From NCBI GenBank assembly GCA_032209605.1, contig JASFXZ010000071.1, forward strand, positions 682,001 to 746,000: 64,000 nucleotides of DNA, in the 5' to 3' direction. Below are positions 22,153-33,900 of the stretch, one piece after another. Under the pieces are notes generated by a model that ran no database searches, was not told the origin of the DNA, and was given only the letters and a program-made list of their open reading frames with translations. How positions within the stretch are numbered: the first letter of the stretch is position 1; each line of letters opens with the position of its first letter. Source of the stretch: Mactromeris polynyma. Taxonomy: Eukaryota > Mollusca > Bivalvia > Venerida > Mactridae. A program made the translations under genes and the position numbers.

Positions 22153-22545
22153 GTTAGATTTGGACATGATTCTAAACTGAAAGTGTCTGATTTCAGTCAT
22201 TATATTAAATTGTTTGTCCACGTTTTCATGTCAGAAATTGTCACATTCAATAGTTTATACATAGAGCTTTCCAGTGACAGCAGATTGTCTTAGAAAAAAG
22301 TCAGGAGTTAATTGTTTTACTTATTGCAAATTATGTCAAAGTTCGTGAAATAAACATATTTGCGTCGGCAAGAATGTTATTCCTTGTCAAATATGTAACA
22401 ATTTTTTATATACACTTTAGTAACTAAATAAATAAAATGTCGCTTTAAGTGACTAACTGTATAAGTTATATATGTAAACAAAATATTGTTGTTTATACTT
22501 TTTAATATTTGAAAAAGAATAAGCATCTACATTCGTTGCAATGTA
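22153..22545. other. Intergenic, nothing recognised
   Basis: AT-rich spacer between two palindromic elements. Confidence 0.4.
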
Positions 22546-22781
22546 TACTGGTCAAAGGGGCTTACCCGCCATGTCGTATTTTGAGAACATTTACTACTTA
22601 ATGACAAAGTGATCTGTAACTTTGAACGTGATTTTGACTGGTAACATCGACTTTTCATAGTTCCATTCATTTGAATCATAATGTTATAGATTATTGCACT
22701 CACAAACAACAGAAGATGTTTCCAGTAGCTTTTTTTAAACTTTGTGAACGAGAACTGGCGGGTTGGTACTTTTGTCTAGTA
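22546..22781. mobile_element. MITE with TACTGGTC-type TIRs, 236 bp
   Basis: The left end TACTGGTCAAAGGGGCTTAC, then CCGCCA, is matched by the inverted right end (TGGCGGGTTGG...GTCTAGTA). TA at 22544-22545 and 22782-22783 fits a Tc1/mariner-type duplication. Related partial copies start at 8831, about 21140 and 34507. No transposase. Confidence 0.72.
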
Positions 22782-22783
22782 TA

Positions 22784-23435
22784 ATTATTATTATATGTAC
22801 ATATCATAGTATATTTTTGTATCATTTATTGAGTCTCTCTAGTGAAGATTATTAATTGGATTGTTATTTGTTGTAAACTTTCGTACACGCAACCTTAAAC
22901 TTGTTTGTAGTGTCAACCAACGTATGATTTACGGACAATGAAAACAAGCGGTTTAAGTTTTCATACACTTAAATGTATGATACATTCAATGTTAATGACA
23001 TGACATGTTTGTTTTATACTGCGACAAAACGTTCATGTTTAGAATGATGAATAACACTGTCTACGTAACAAGCTATCTTAGTATATTTAGCCGTTTTCGT
23101 ATTTATATTTCCGGCTTAAAGAGGCTAGCCTGTAGATTTTATATAAATTGTCATAAGTACTATCGAAGACAAGGCAGTCAAAAGTTATTTACTTAAATAA
23201 TTATAATAAATAATATAATCATAAATTCATTTATTGGTAAGTAATTATATTGGCGAGTTGTTCATGTTTGCACTAGATCACTAAAAGACAAATTTTATAA
23301 ATTATCTCTTCTCAATGGGAATAATTTCGATTGTTCTTAGCGACAAAGAGATAAGCACTTAACTTAAATAATATTTATCAAATAAAAAAACTTATAAATT
23401 TGAAGAATTGTTGTCTTTGTTTGTTTTATTTGTCT
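22784..23435. other. Intergenic, nothing recognised
   Basis: AT-rich spacer. A 63-codon open frame at 23005-23196 has no recognised domain. Confidence 0.4.
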
Positions 23436-23439
23436 GAAA

Positions 23440-24080
23440 GTCTACCACTTTAAATTATATTTTAATTTTAGGATGAAAATCTACTGCTTTAAAGTATATT
23501 TTTATTGAAGGATGAAAAGCTACTGTTTAAAAGTATATTTTTATAGGAGGATGGAAGTCTACCGCTTTAAAGTACATTGTTATTGAAGGATGAAAATCTA
23601 CCACTTTAAAGCACATTGTTATTGAAGGATGAAAAGCTACCACTTTAAAGTGCATTGTTATTGAAGGATGAAAATCTACCGCTTTAAAGTACATTGTTAT
23701 TGGAGGATGAAAATCTACCACTTTAAAGTATATTGTTATTGGAGGATGAAAATCTACCACTTTAAAGTACATTGTTATTGGAGGATGAAACTCTACCGCT
23801 TTAAAGTACATTGTTATTGAAGGATGAAAATCTACCGCTTTAAAGTACATTGTTATTGGAGGATGAAAATCTACCACTTTAAAGTATATTGTTATTGGAG
23901 GATGAAAATCTACCACTTTAAAGTGCATTGTTATTGAAGGATGAAAATCTACCGCTTTAAAGTACATTGTTATTGGAGGATGAAAATCTACCACTTTAAA
24001 GTATATTGTTATTGGAGGATGAAAATCTACCACTTTAAAGTACATTGTTATTGAAGGATGAAAATCTACCACTTTAGATA
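23440..24080. repeat. 39-bp minisatellite, about 16 units
   Basis: Units built on GGATGAAAATCTACCACTTT plus AAAGTACATTGTTATTG. The period is divisible by three, which creates a 213-codon minus-strand frame repeating VVDFHPPITMYFK; codon-level conservation simply mirrors DNA identity. Internal blocks of three to four units repeat together, indicating block duplication. Confidence 0.94.
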
Positions 24081-25714
24081 ATGCATGTATATTTGTGGAG
24101 GATATAATTATGAGAACAGACATCGATTTAGAGCTCATAGCGGATGTCGTTATTTCATTCTGTCTCATTGAGCGCGTAGAGAATGTGGACTCAAATCAGT
24201 CGTCGTCTTTACCTCGAAATTACGACAGAACCGAAATACAGATATAAAATTCAGTAATCATCCACTGTATTTATTGGTAGAAAATGGGAAATGCATTTAT
24301 GGAATGGAGAAATACGGACACATTTAATAAATTGTTCGTTTGCGGTACCTCGATATACTCGCCGATAAGGTCCCGCCTGAACTTTGCGTTTGCTTTTCCT
24401 TACAGGATTTTTTGTATCATTTTCCTGTTCGTTAACAGGTAAATATATACACAGGACAAATCTACGACAATAATCGACATACCGACCAACGCCCAAATAA
24501 TGTGACTCGGCGGCATACCACAAACACACGTTATATTACCAAAGGCGGCATGATGCCTTGGCAACTTTTATTTCGAGGTAAAAACAACATTAAAGAAAAG
24601 CAATAACGTTGAAACATGGTAGTCAACGGAACGAGTTTAATACTTGGAAGCTCAAGACATTGGTTAGATCAATGGACTACCATCTTATTTCTGTTAAAAC
24701 ACGACGGATTCCCCGCAGAAAGAGTAACTACATTTAGACTATTGAATTGTGTACGACGTATTTACGCGCATACGAACGGCATAAATTTTAGATTTAAAAT
24801 ATCATATGTCATGTACAGTTCATTGTTAAAATATGATTGATGTGTTTAATATTTATCGCCAATTCGTCATTGTCAGAAAAAAATAGTTATATATTAGAAT
24901 ATACGGAGTATACTGATGAATTATTAAAGCTGTCATCATCATTTTATGTTGTTCACTACCGAATCGAGGTTATAACTCAACTTAGAACAACCAACTTAGG
25001 TAAATATGCGGCGTACGAAACGCGAAGAATTCTCTCCAAAGCCGTTCGCACCGTTATTTTCTTACCAAACAAAAGGAATACATCCTTGTATCTTGTAACC
25101 TGCAAAGACAATTTTTTCATTACCCTTACAGTCATGCTTCGTAGCATAGGGCGCTTATTCCAAAACTTCAAGAATCACGCGTTCACGATGGTTGGGAATT
25201 CAAAGCACTGTAGGGAGTGTGTCTCGTTATAGCGTCGTGAAGAAATAGCGTTTTTATTCAATGCTTAGCGCAAGAAAATCAATTTAATCTGATGTATTTA
25301 TATTTATAATCGAATGGATGTTTTAAACTTACTGCTAATCTGGATCGCAGTTTCATCATAATTAGATCATGAAAATTGTAATTAAAGATGCTATAGCATC
25401 GAGCTATGGAGGCTATGCACTTAAATACATGATACGAAATATGGTCACCTATTTGCACTTATAGGTTACAAAATTTTTATTCTACAAGTTGTAATTCATC
25501 AGTTTATTATTTTGCCCCGCCTACTGTTCAACTTCTCGACGCCCACGAATTTGTAACAAGCGATTCGGATGTTGAATATTATATAAGCATACAAGACAGT
25601 CAGATGAGGGCTTAAATCGATCAATAGTCATTAGTACAGAATTATTTGGTCAACAGTGTCACTGTCAATTTTACATGCATACCAAGCATTGTTCATTGAC
25701 AAAATACGCGTTTG
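24081..25714. other. Intergenic; several short open frames without support
   Basis: Short frames exist at 24251-24529 (minus), 24616-24840 (plus) and 24837-25232 (plus). None shows a domain or usable splice arrangement. The complementary motifs TTTACCTCGAAAT (24211) and ATTTCGAGGTAAA (24571) could be ends of a decayed 370-bp palindromic element. Confidence 0.35.
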
Positions 25715-25870
25715 TCGACCCGATTAACTCCGTCGGTTGAGCGTTCGACTGCTAATATAGAAGCTGTGGGTTCAAACCCCGGGCGATGCGTATGTAGTTC
25801 ATTGACCACTTGAAAGAAGATAATGCATCCGAGGTCATTTATCCTCCACCTCTGAACTCAGAACAAACAA
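25715..25870 (+). mobile_element. tRNA-derived SINE (second type)
   Basis: It has an A-box-like TAACTCCGTCGGTTGAGCG and a B-box-like GGGTTCAAACCCC in tRNA-like spacing at 25720-25785, followed by a non-tRNA body and a (GGAC)n-rich end near 25875. The anticodon arm is not conserved, so it is not a tRNA gene. Confidence 0.65.
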
Positions 25871-26004
25871 GCAAACGGACGGACGGACGGATATATAAAA
25901 CAAAATTTACATGAACAAAAATCAATTATTGTTATTGTGAAGGGAGACTTTATACAGATGATAAAAAACATAGAAGTAACGGACCTATCCCTCCCTTTGG
26001 TCAC

Positions 26005-26121
26005 AATTTATATATATATACCAGCAGACAGTCTTAAGACTGTAAAAGACCACTGCGATCATTTGTTGAATATATGTCCAGACGAATTATACTCTAGTTT
26101 AGCCGATGGTATGATGACAGC
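26005..26121. repeat. 117-bp target duplication, left copy
   Basis: Identical by eye over 117 bp to 26612-26728. The two copies bracket the LINE fragment at 26122-26611, so they are read as its target-site duplication. Confidence 0.9.
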
Positions 26122-26611
26122 AATTCAATTCAATTCAATATCTTTATTTCCACCATAAATGATGATATGCAATATATATATACAAGGTACATCAATCTAA
26201 CTAAATATTTACATGGTATTTATAACATAAATATAATTATTACTTTAATGTATGGAGGCTTAAGTAAGATAACAGATCAGAAGGTAATACACACTGTGTC
26301 ATGCATTAATATAGCTCACTGGATTTAATACATGTATATACGAAGATATATGCACGTTCAAGGAATACAGTCCATATAGGCAAATATCTATCATGTTGAT
26401 TTAAATGCGCTCCAAGGAGCGAAAGATAGAAGCGTTCTGGGGATAAACTGAACAGTTCTTGGGCTAAGTCAGCACTAATCTTATTAATATCGCAGTAAAA
26501 AGTTTGTCGTTCATGATGATTATCGGGGCACTCGAACAAACAGTGGATATATGGCTGAGCTGTCAATGATGCACATTTCATACACTTCTGAATATAATTA
26601 TTACTAATGTT
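26122..26611 (-). mobile_element. 5'-truncated LINE, 3' end only
   Basis: On the minus strand, a frame at 26581-26306 has the HCLFECP...R signature typical of the cysteine/histidine region at the C-terminus of non-LTR reverse transcriptases. The 3' end runs AAATAAAGATATTGAATTG and terminates in a short (AATTG)n tail at 26122-26140, the expected reverse-transcription end. 5' truncation, tail and a flanking duplication are hallmarks of target-primed reverse transcription. The clade cannot be set from this piece. Confidence 0.82.
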
Positions 26612-26728
26612 AATTTATATATATATACCAGCAGACAGTCTTAAGACTGTAAAAGACCACTGCGATCATTTGTTGAATATATGTCCAGACGAATTATACT
26701 CTAGTTTAGCCGATGGTATGATGACAGC
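26612..26728. repeat. 117-bp target duplication, right copy
   Basis: Second copy of the duplication around the LINE fragment. Perfect identity to 26005-26121 implies a recent insertion or a young assembly haplotype. Confidence 0.9.
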
Positions 26729-26924
26729 GATTTGTAGAAGCTCACAGTGAAGATTGGACTTGCCCACCTGTATTGCCCACTTAGCTAAAGTGTTTATCAT
26801 TATTATCATCGTAACGCGCCCTCAGTTAGTTTGGCGTGTTTTCAGACACTGAAGGAGACAACGCAGCATAAAAGAGGATAGAAAACATTTTGTGAACCGC
26901 AAATGTTGCTTGTTGTTGCTCTAG

Positions 26925-27485
26925 AGAGCTTGAATTAGGTTTTGTTTAAGAGAGGGTGTTGCTCAAGGGAGGGGGAGCTATGGAGAGCTTGAATTAGCTG
27001 TTGTTTTGAAGAGAGGGTGTTGCTCAAGGGAGGGGGAGCTCAGGAGAGGTCGAATTAGCTGTTGTTTTGAAGAGAGGGTGTTGCTCAAGGGAGGGGAGCT
27101 CTGGAGAGCTTGAATTAGCTGTTGTTTTGAAGAGAGGGTGTTGCTCGAAAGGAGGGGGTCCGCTCTGGAGAGGTTGAATTTGCTGTTGTTTTGAAGAGAG
27201 TGTGTTGCTCAAGAGAGAGGACGCTCTGGAGAGGTTGAATTAGCTGTTGTTTTGAAGAGAGAGTGTTGTTTAAGGGAGGGGGAGCTCTAAAGAGGTTGAA
27301 TTAGCTGTTGTATTGAAGAGAGGGTGTTGTTCAAGGGAGGGGGAGCTCTGGAGAAGTTGAATTACCTGTTGTTTTGAAGAGAGGGTGATGCTCAAGAGAG
27401 GGGCCGCTCTGGAGAGGTTGAATTAGCTGTTGTTTTGAAGAGAGGGTGTTGTTCAAGGGAGGGGAAGCTCTGGAGAGGTTGTGTT
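26925..27485. repeat. About 60-bp minisatellite, 9-10 units
   Basis: Unit core GAATTAGCTGTTGTTTTGAA, then GAGAGGGTGTTGCTCAAGGG and AGGGGGAGCTCTGGAGAG. Units vary from 59 to 61 bp, so no long frame persists. Fragments of the same core (GAAGAGAGG...GCTCTGGAGAGGTTG) occur at 42145-42272, 44868-44898 and 45172-45192. Confidence 0.92.
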
Positions 27486-28499
27486 GTATAACGTTAAAAT
27501 AATCACGACGACAAGCAATGAATAAATAAATTTGGTGCGCACATTAATGTCGTGTTCTTTAAACGTTGACGAGTAGTTTTAACATCAATCAAAGTGAAAA
27601 GTTAAACCACACTCGTGACGAACTAAGCCATAATCACGATACGCGGCCAATCTGTCTTTAAATTCAGTGAACGTGGTCTGCAATCTGCATTTCAACTCAT
27701 ATGATTTGTTGACGAGTCCGGTATTTAACGTGAACCATGCAACGCAAATGTATCGATTATTTTCCTACATATTCGGAATTCCTCTTTCATTACCGAGTAT
27801 CAAACCTCCGCCTGAACGAGCGTATCAGATAGTGTACGTAGACTTGGTTAATCCCCCCCCCCCCGCTGTAAGGTAGGTGGGAACTATAGCAACAAGAAAG
27901 TTATGCTGTTTAAAATTGTGTATGCCAATATTGAGGTATAATAATAAATCAACAACGCACACTCTATTATCAAGGATGAACATGTAACAATTTTGTAGCA
28001 ACAATCGTGTTAAGTTTTGGCCATCCCTCGTAACATCATCAAACTGCAACAGAGGATAGTCAAATTCTCCACTTATTCATATAAAACGCAGTCACAACCA
28101 TCTGAATCATAGTTAACTTTATATCCGACTTTATTTTTCATGTTAAGTGACAATTATATAACATTATGTGTTAGGAGTTAGAAACACTTTAGGCTACACA
28201 ATTAATTGAAAACGAACATCAGAATGTATTGTTTAATAACTACCCGATTATAGGTAATATCTTGTATCTTGACAAACTCATACTGTTTATATATTGTCTT
28301 CTGCGCCAATCATCGAATTCGTAGTCGAACATAGAAAAATATGTCAACTATCGCCGTCTGTGTCGAAAATCGCCAAATGCGTCTCACATTGCCAAACGTA
28401 CCCAACATCCCCTCCGTTGCCGAAGATCGTCAAAAATCGCAGTCTTCTCAGAGCATCGGCAAATGCGTGACAATTGGACTGAGTGAATATAATATATCC
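27486..28499. other. Intergenic; homopolymer C tract
   Basis: A run of about 12 C begins near 27851 and may vary in length or be a sequencing-difficult site. Near 28350-28445, loose repeats of CGCCAAATGCG/ATCGCCAAA-like motifs are seen. No gene is supported. Confidence 0.4.
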
Positions 28500-28630
28500 A
28501 ATGTCATTTGACTTTTGCGGGGAAGTTCTCGGCTGCTAGCGGAAGATCAGGTTAGTACTGGTTGCTAATCGGGGAATGCTGGTCAGGACACCTCACCGAC
28601 ACGCATAGATTATATATTTTAAGGTTGAGA
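28500..28630 (+). mobile_element. SINE body fragment
   Basis: GCGGAAGATCAGGTTAGTAC, TGGTTGCTAATC and GAGAAACGGCGCGAAAC match the body and tail of the SINE at 50.1-50.4 kb in the forward direction. The tRNA-like head is missing. Confidence 0.6.
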
Positions 28631-29299
28631 AACGGCGCGAAACTAATAAATGAAATTTTATATATTGTTTCGTCATTTTTCTGTACAGTCTTCATATATT
28701 ACGCTACGAAAGACAATAAATAATGAGTTGGAACATATTTTATTGGAATGTCTGTCTGACCCCGCTCCAATGATCATTTAAAACAAATAAGTCACGACAC
28801 GACCGTTGGTATTTTTGGTTCAAGCCAAGAGACAAAAATGTGTTTATAAGATTTTTTCGCTCAAATTACAAATATGTTTTGAGATACGTCAGGATAAAAC
28901 ATTCTCTAAACGTTCCAACAGTTTATATCTGATCATAAAGCATGGCGGAATATGGAAATAACGTTATAGATGCCGCGCATGCGCACTGATCTGTTGGAAA
29001 GGTCTATTGTTCATTCATGAATTTTGCTTCAAGCAATGTACTTTCTACATAGTTCAATAAATGTTTGATAATAAATGAATAATCTGGTATCCTTCATTAT
29101 ACATGTAGAAGCCTACAACGATAATAATTTTTTCGTAAGATTATTACTAGATCTACGTGAAAAATTATGTAAAACAAATTACCTATTTGGGTTATCTGCA
29201 CGGTGAATAACAAGTATGCCAACTGTAAATAAAGATTTGTTACGTCCCGTTCCGTTCATATTGAAATAGTTCAGGGAAAGCTTATTTTGTAACGGTACT
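28631..29299. other. Intergenic, nothing recognised
   Basis: AT-rich spacer without supported features. Confidence 0.4.
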
Positions 29300-29525
29300 T
29301 TAAGTCACATAAAACAGCTGAGCACACGTAGTGACTATTTCAGCTATCGTGGTGGGAGAAGAGCTCCAGGTGGACATTGGGTAGATCCACCCACCTACAG
29401 TAAGCCAACTGGATCACTTTCACATTTACAAATTATATAACTCGAATGGAATTCGAACCCACAACAGTAAGGGACACGTGATTTGAGATGTCCATGATCA
29501 TAACCACTCGACCCGGAAACTCCTC
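29300..29525 (-). mobile_element. tRNA-derived SINE (third type)
   Basis: The minus-strand head carries an A-box-like GGTCGAGTGGTTATGATC and the B box GGGTTCGAATTCC (about 29512-29445). The body on its 3' side includes GTAGGTGGGTGGATCTACCC, a local palindrome. It abuts the 63-bp array. Confidence 0.6.
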
Positions 29526-29576
29526 CAAGGGACTAGTTCCAATACAGTACTTGGTATTTGACAAGCATTTTGTGCA

Positions 29577-30137
29577 TACTGTGTGCACCATGCTTTATCA
29601 CAGTACTATGCTGACAGGGTGGACTGAGTGGACTGAGAATACTGTGTGCATCATGCTTTATCACAGTACTATGCTGACAGGGTGGACTGAGTGGACTGAG
29701 AATACTGTGTGCACCATGCTTTATCACAGTACTATGCTGACTGGGTGGACTGAGTGGACTGAGTGGACTGAGAATACTGTGTGCACCATGCTTTATCACA
29801 GTACTATGCTGACTGGGTGGACTGAGTGGACTGAGAATACTGTGTGCACCATGCTTTATCACAGTACTATGCTGACTGGGTGGACTGAGTGGACTGAGAA
29901 TACTGTGTGCACCATGCTTTATCACAGTACTATGCTGACTGGGTGGACTGAGTGGACTGAGAATACTGTGTGCACCATGCTTTATCACAGTACTATGCTG
30001 ACTGGGTGGACTGAGTGGACTGAGAATACTGTGTGCACCATGCTTTATCACAGTATGCTGACAGGGTGGACTGAGTGGACTGAGAATACTGTGTGCACCA
30101 TGCTTTATCACAGTACTATGCTGACAGGGTGGACTGA
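29577..30137. repeat. 63-bp minisatellite, 9 units
   Basis: Units run from GTGTGCACCATGCTTTATCA through CAGTACTATGCTGAC and GGGTGGACTGAGTGGACTGA to GAATACT. One unit has an extra 9-bp GTGGACTGA and one lacks 3 bp. Divisibility by three gives long frames on both strands (for example the repeating TMLYHSTMLTGWTEWTE), which are artefacts. Confidence 0.95.
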
Positions 30138-30864
30138 GAAGCTTGGAAGGCCTAGTACTCTTTAACCCCACGCATGGCCATGATAATCAGAAATGATTGC
30201 TAGCCATTATAGAAGAAGAAAAATAAGCAAGCAAGTATTCCAATTCATGTGATCGATAGAGTGTACCAAACGTCGGACGTTCATGTATATCGGATGATTT
30301 ACTTCGAATTTTCATCGTTTCGCTGATGTGAAGACTATTTGACATGAGATATATAAATAATACATGTATAAGAGATAGATTTTAACTTTTTTATTTTGAA
30401 TAACATATATTTAAGCGATATAAAACATATATGTAAAACATATATGTACTAAAGAAACAATGCTAGAATATAAAACAGATGATAATAAAATAAATAAATA
30501 TATATATGGCTGCTAAGGATGTACGAATGAGTGTTTAATATTGGTTTATGAACAGAAGTTTATGAACAGAAGAATCACGGGTTATTGAATATTGTAACAA
30601 TTTACATAATAATAAATGTATACATTTATTTAAGTTTAACATGTTACCTTTGTATTAAATAAAGTTAAATATAGTTTATGAAATTTAAACATATACATTT
30701 GAGTAAGTATTAGTCTACAAAGGGACGAACTGAAATAAAAATGAAATGTATACATATCCATATTTGTTTCCCTAGATAGTAACATATAAATAGTTCACTC
30801 TGGTTTCACGACTTAATTAAATACATAGTTATACATGTGTAGTTCTATTTTTGATTCTGACATT
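30138..30864 (-). other. 3' flank of FAM221A
   Basis: AT-rich sequence that should contain the 3' untranslated region of the minus-strand FAM221A gene. A TTTATT (AATAAA on the minus strand) lies near 30625; the poly(A) site is not certain. The palindrome-like ACATATATGTAAAACATATATGT is at about 30425-30448. Confidence 0.4.
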
Positions 30865-30972
30865 TCACTTTTTTCGCCCTGATCGTGGCTTTTCTTCAAT
30901 TGCCTGTCTACTTCCTATGTTCAAACGATCCATTTGTGTATCAATCGGAGTACCTGACGGCTGATTCCGTTG
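30865..30972 (-). CDS. FAM221A: FAM221A exon 8 (C-terminus)
   Basis: Codes residues 295-329 and TGA at 30867-30865. The acceptor reads CCATAG|CAACGG in phase 0. The tail is basic (PRSGRKK) and is poorly conserved in the family, so this exon is supported mainly by frame and splice site. Confidence 0.8.
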   Translation of the reverse strand, partial: QRNQPSGTPIDTQMDRLNIGSRQAIEEKPRSGRKK

Positions 30973-33900
30973 CTATGGAAACAAAATAATGAAAACATAT
31001 TAAAAGGTGACATAAAATTGAGATAGATTCTTTGAAAGGTATATTGAGATTACTGGCATCCGTGGTTAAATTCCATGGTTATATATATACATGTAGTACA
31101 AAATAAATAGTGAACATCAAAAGGTGTATTTTGTGGGAATATCATGCCACGTGGTAGTATGGGCCCTTTCTGTAGCAGTTTATTTGTAACTACGGTGCCA
31201 TTGGTTGAAATAAATATTGCACTTACACGGAATGTTTTACAACACCCCGCGCATGTATCAATACATAAGTGACAAGAGTCAATACATATATGACAAGAGT
31301 CAATGTATTTATGACAAGAGTCAATGTATATATGACAAGAATCCATGCATATATGACAAGAGTCAATACATATATGACAAGAATCCATGCATATATGTTT
31401 TGGAGGATATCTGCATAATCTGAGATAAGAAACACACAAAGTATTTTAAATTCATTATTTCCTCTTTTATCTCAAATAATTAATCTGTACAGGAAATGAT
31501 GTTTTAGAATAAATTATCAACGTTTTCTGTATAACAAATTTGCGGTTTTAGTCCAAATATTTCATATGCAAACATTTCTAATCCGTCTTATGCTGTTCGG
31601 TATGTATATAAACGAGTAACAAACGATTATACTTTTGCAAACTAGTGACTCATGTAGTGTAATTTAAACCATTACCTGACATATTAGAACTACTTTTTTG
31701 ATGATAATGTTTACTTAACAAATGTATTCATACGCACCCGTTCCTTATAACGTCTTTCAAAATAGGACATTTCGTCCTCTCCGTCACGACGTCTGGATGA
31801 AACTCGTTCACCAATATCGTCAAATATTTCATCTTCGGGGCCCGTTAAACCTGCATGAAAAATAACATTAATTCAACTTTCATACTGACCAATACTCCGA
31901 ACTTATAAAGAATTGTAAGCAACAAAGATAAGAACAAAAGAGTAATTTAGCTTTCAGTTTGTTGCAATATTTTTCATATTGTACTAAGTAGTATGTGTCG
32001 ATACATTTTCCTTGTCTTTCTCTTTGTTTAGTATTTTTTTCACTGGTTAACCAGTTTTGTTAACGAGATTTTGACGCGTCATAAAATCTGACCGCCAGTA
32101 TCCGTGTCTTGTTTTTTTTCTGTTATACTCATCATGAAACTTTAAAACGTTCGTTTGCGGTTCGTTTCGGCACATAAGTACAATAGGAACATCTCGTACA
32201 ATTTTACGAATCATACGTATGAATGGCCGAGGTGTTCCGATTGCACATAAGTACATTTCGTTAAGAATTCGTTTCAATAAAATTACATTTCGTTCACATT
32301 TCTTTTTTAGCCATATGTACATTCGAGTTCATAACTTCAATACCTGTCTGTTTCTTGCTCATCTGATGTTGTCTAATGGCATGAACGTTCCCACGTAGAA
32401 ATGGATTATCTGATGACGTCACCGACTGCTCTAAGAACCCTTTATTTGGAGCCCCTGTACACAGAAAATATGCAAATGGTGATGAAATTTTTTCTCCATG
32501 TTGTTTTAATTTGAAATTTCTTTAAAATCTTACTAGAAAAGGGGAGATTTAAGCCATGTCCCTTTTTCATTTATTTATCTATTTTCAATAATTTTTAACA
32601 TATTTTATCAAATTTCTTGACAAATACAGCAATGTGATAATTTAACAGGAATGTGGATTCTCCCCAACTGATCTTTTAAGCATTGTCTCAGTTGGTTTCT
32701 TGTTCTGACGGGAAATTCAAACGGAAAAATGGGAAACATACTATTTTAGTATGGGGAAATGTACCCCTAAACTGCCGCAAAATGATCAAACGAGTACACT
32801 GGAGTTGAACATTAAAAGACCAGGCTTTCCCTTCTCCTGATTACACAGCTTCAAATATCTTTCATGTACATTGATGAACAGTTACATATACTGTTTACTG
32901 CAATGCTTTTGTAATCTTTGTACTGACTGTAGAAGTTGTCTTTAAACCATACTGTTTTAACGATGGAAGAAGAGTGTACAGGAATTATTCGGCATAATTG
33001 ATATGCCAGTTAAATTAACTACTTATTTTCAAACCTTTTCCGCTAGGATCAAGTCTCTGATATCCTTCAGCGAGTGACGAGAAGCCAGTAATACCTCCCA
33101 TAGCTGCGTAGGGCGTGGCTTCCCCCAGTGGGTGACCTCTAACCTCACGTTCATCGGCGGTTTCAACAATCATTGTATGCTGACTTACCGGTGCACCGCA
33201 ACCACACGTAAATGAACTTTTAAAACCGGTACATTTCGTGCATCCAGCTAAAAATATACTCTTATTTATGAACAAGTGAAAATATAGAACAAGAAAGACC
33301 ACATATTACATTGCGTGTAACCAATATATCTGTCTTTCAAAATCAATGATTTTTTTGCGTGGAAGTGGTAGCTTAAATCCTTGCGCATGCGCAAGTCGTT
33401 GAACAGGAATCAAATCAAAATGTCGGGAACAAGGTTCCTAGTTTAAATTCTTATTTAAAAATTCATTCTAAATCATGCTACGCTGAAGTTTGACGCTATT
33501 TCAATACTATTCCAGTTCTGGACGGTGTTCCAGTGACCTAACCAGAGTTCCTGGTTTACCAACCAGTACTTACCTGTTCTTCCGCAACTATCTGCCCACT
33601 AACCTACATGAATCAGAGAGTCACGCTACCACGTAGTCTACCCCGAGGTTAGAACATACGACAGAGAGCTGACACTCGATTGCTCTACCGACTGGGCATA
33701 CCCGCTCGGCTCTTTATTATCGGAAAGCCATTGTTATATTTGTATAAATAAAACACAACTATCAGTTACCTTTCTTGCAAATAAATTTTCCAAATTCCTC
33801 ATGTTCGTCTGTTGTATGTTTACAATGACAGCGGATTGGCTGTGAACCATTGAGGGGAGCATAATGGTAGCTCACGCATTTACATTTTCCTGCTCGGCAC

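Noticed and set aside
23527..24168. 213-codon repetitive frame (VVDFHPPITMYFK repeats)
   Set aside because: 39-bp tandem DNA repeat; no signal peptide, splice context or family.
24211..24583. Inverted TTTACCTCGAAAT / ATTTCGAGGTAAA pair as a MITE
   Set aside because: Only 13 bp of complementarity and no target duplication; kept as a remark only.
24616..25232. Two adjacent plus-strand frames that might form a small gene
   Set aside because: No recognised domain, ordinary length for AT-rich chance frames, and no convincing splice sites joining them.
29488..30171. Opposed 212- and 225-codon frames
   Set aside because: Both follow from the 63-bp minisatellite, and the upstream part of the plus-strand frame lies in a SINE.
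31050..31439. 129-codon cysteine-rich frame
   Set aside because: Lies inside FAM221A intron 7 and is created by a 21-bp repeat.
32047..32322. Open frame continuing past FAM221A exon 6
   Set aside because: It is in intron 6; the conserved protein resumes in exon 7 in the correct phase and this stretch has no family match.
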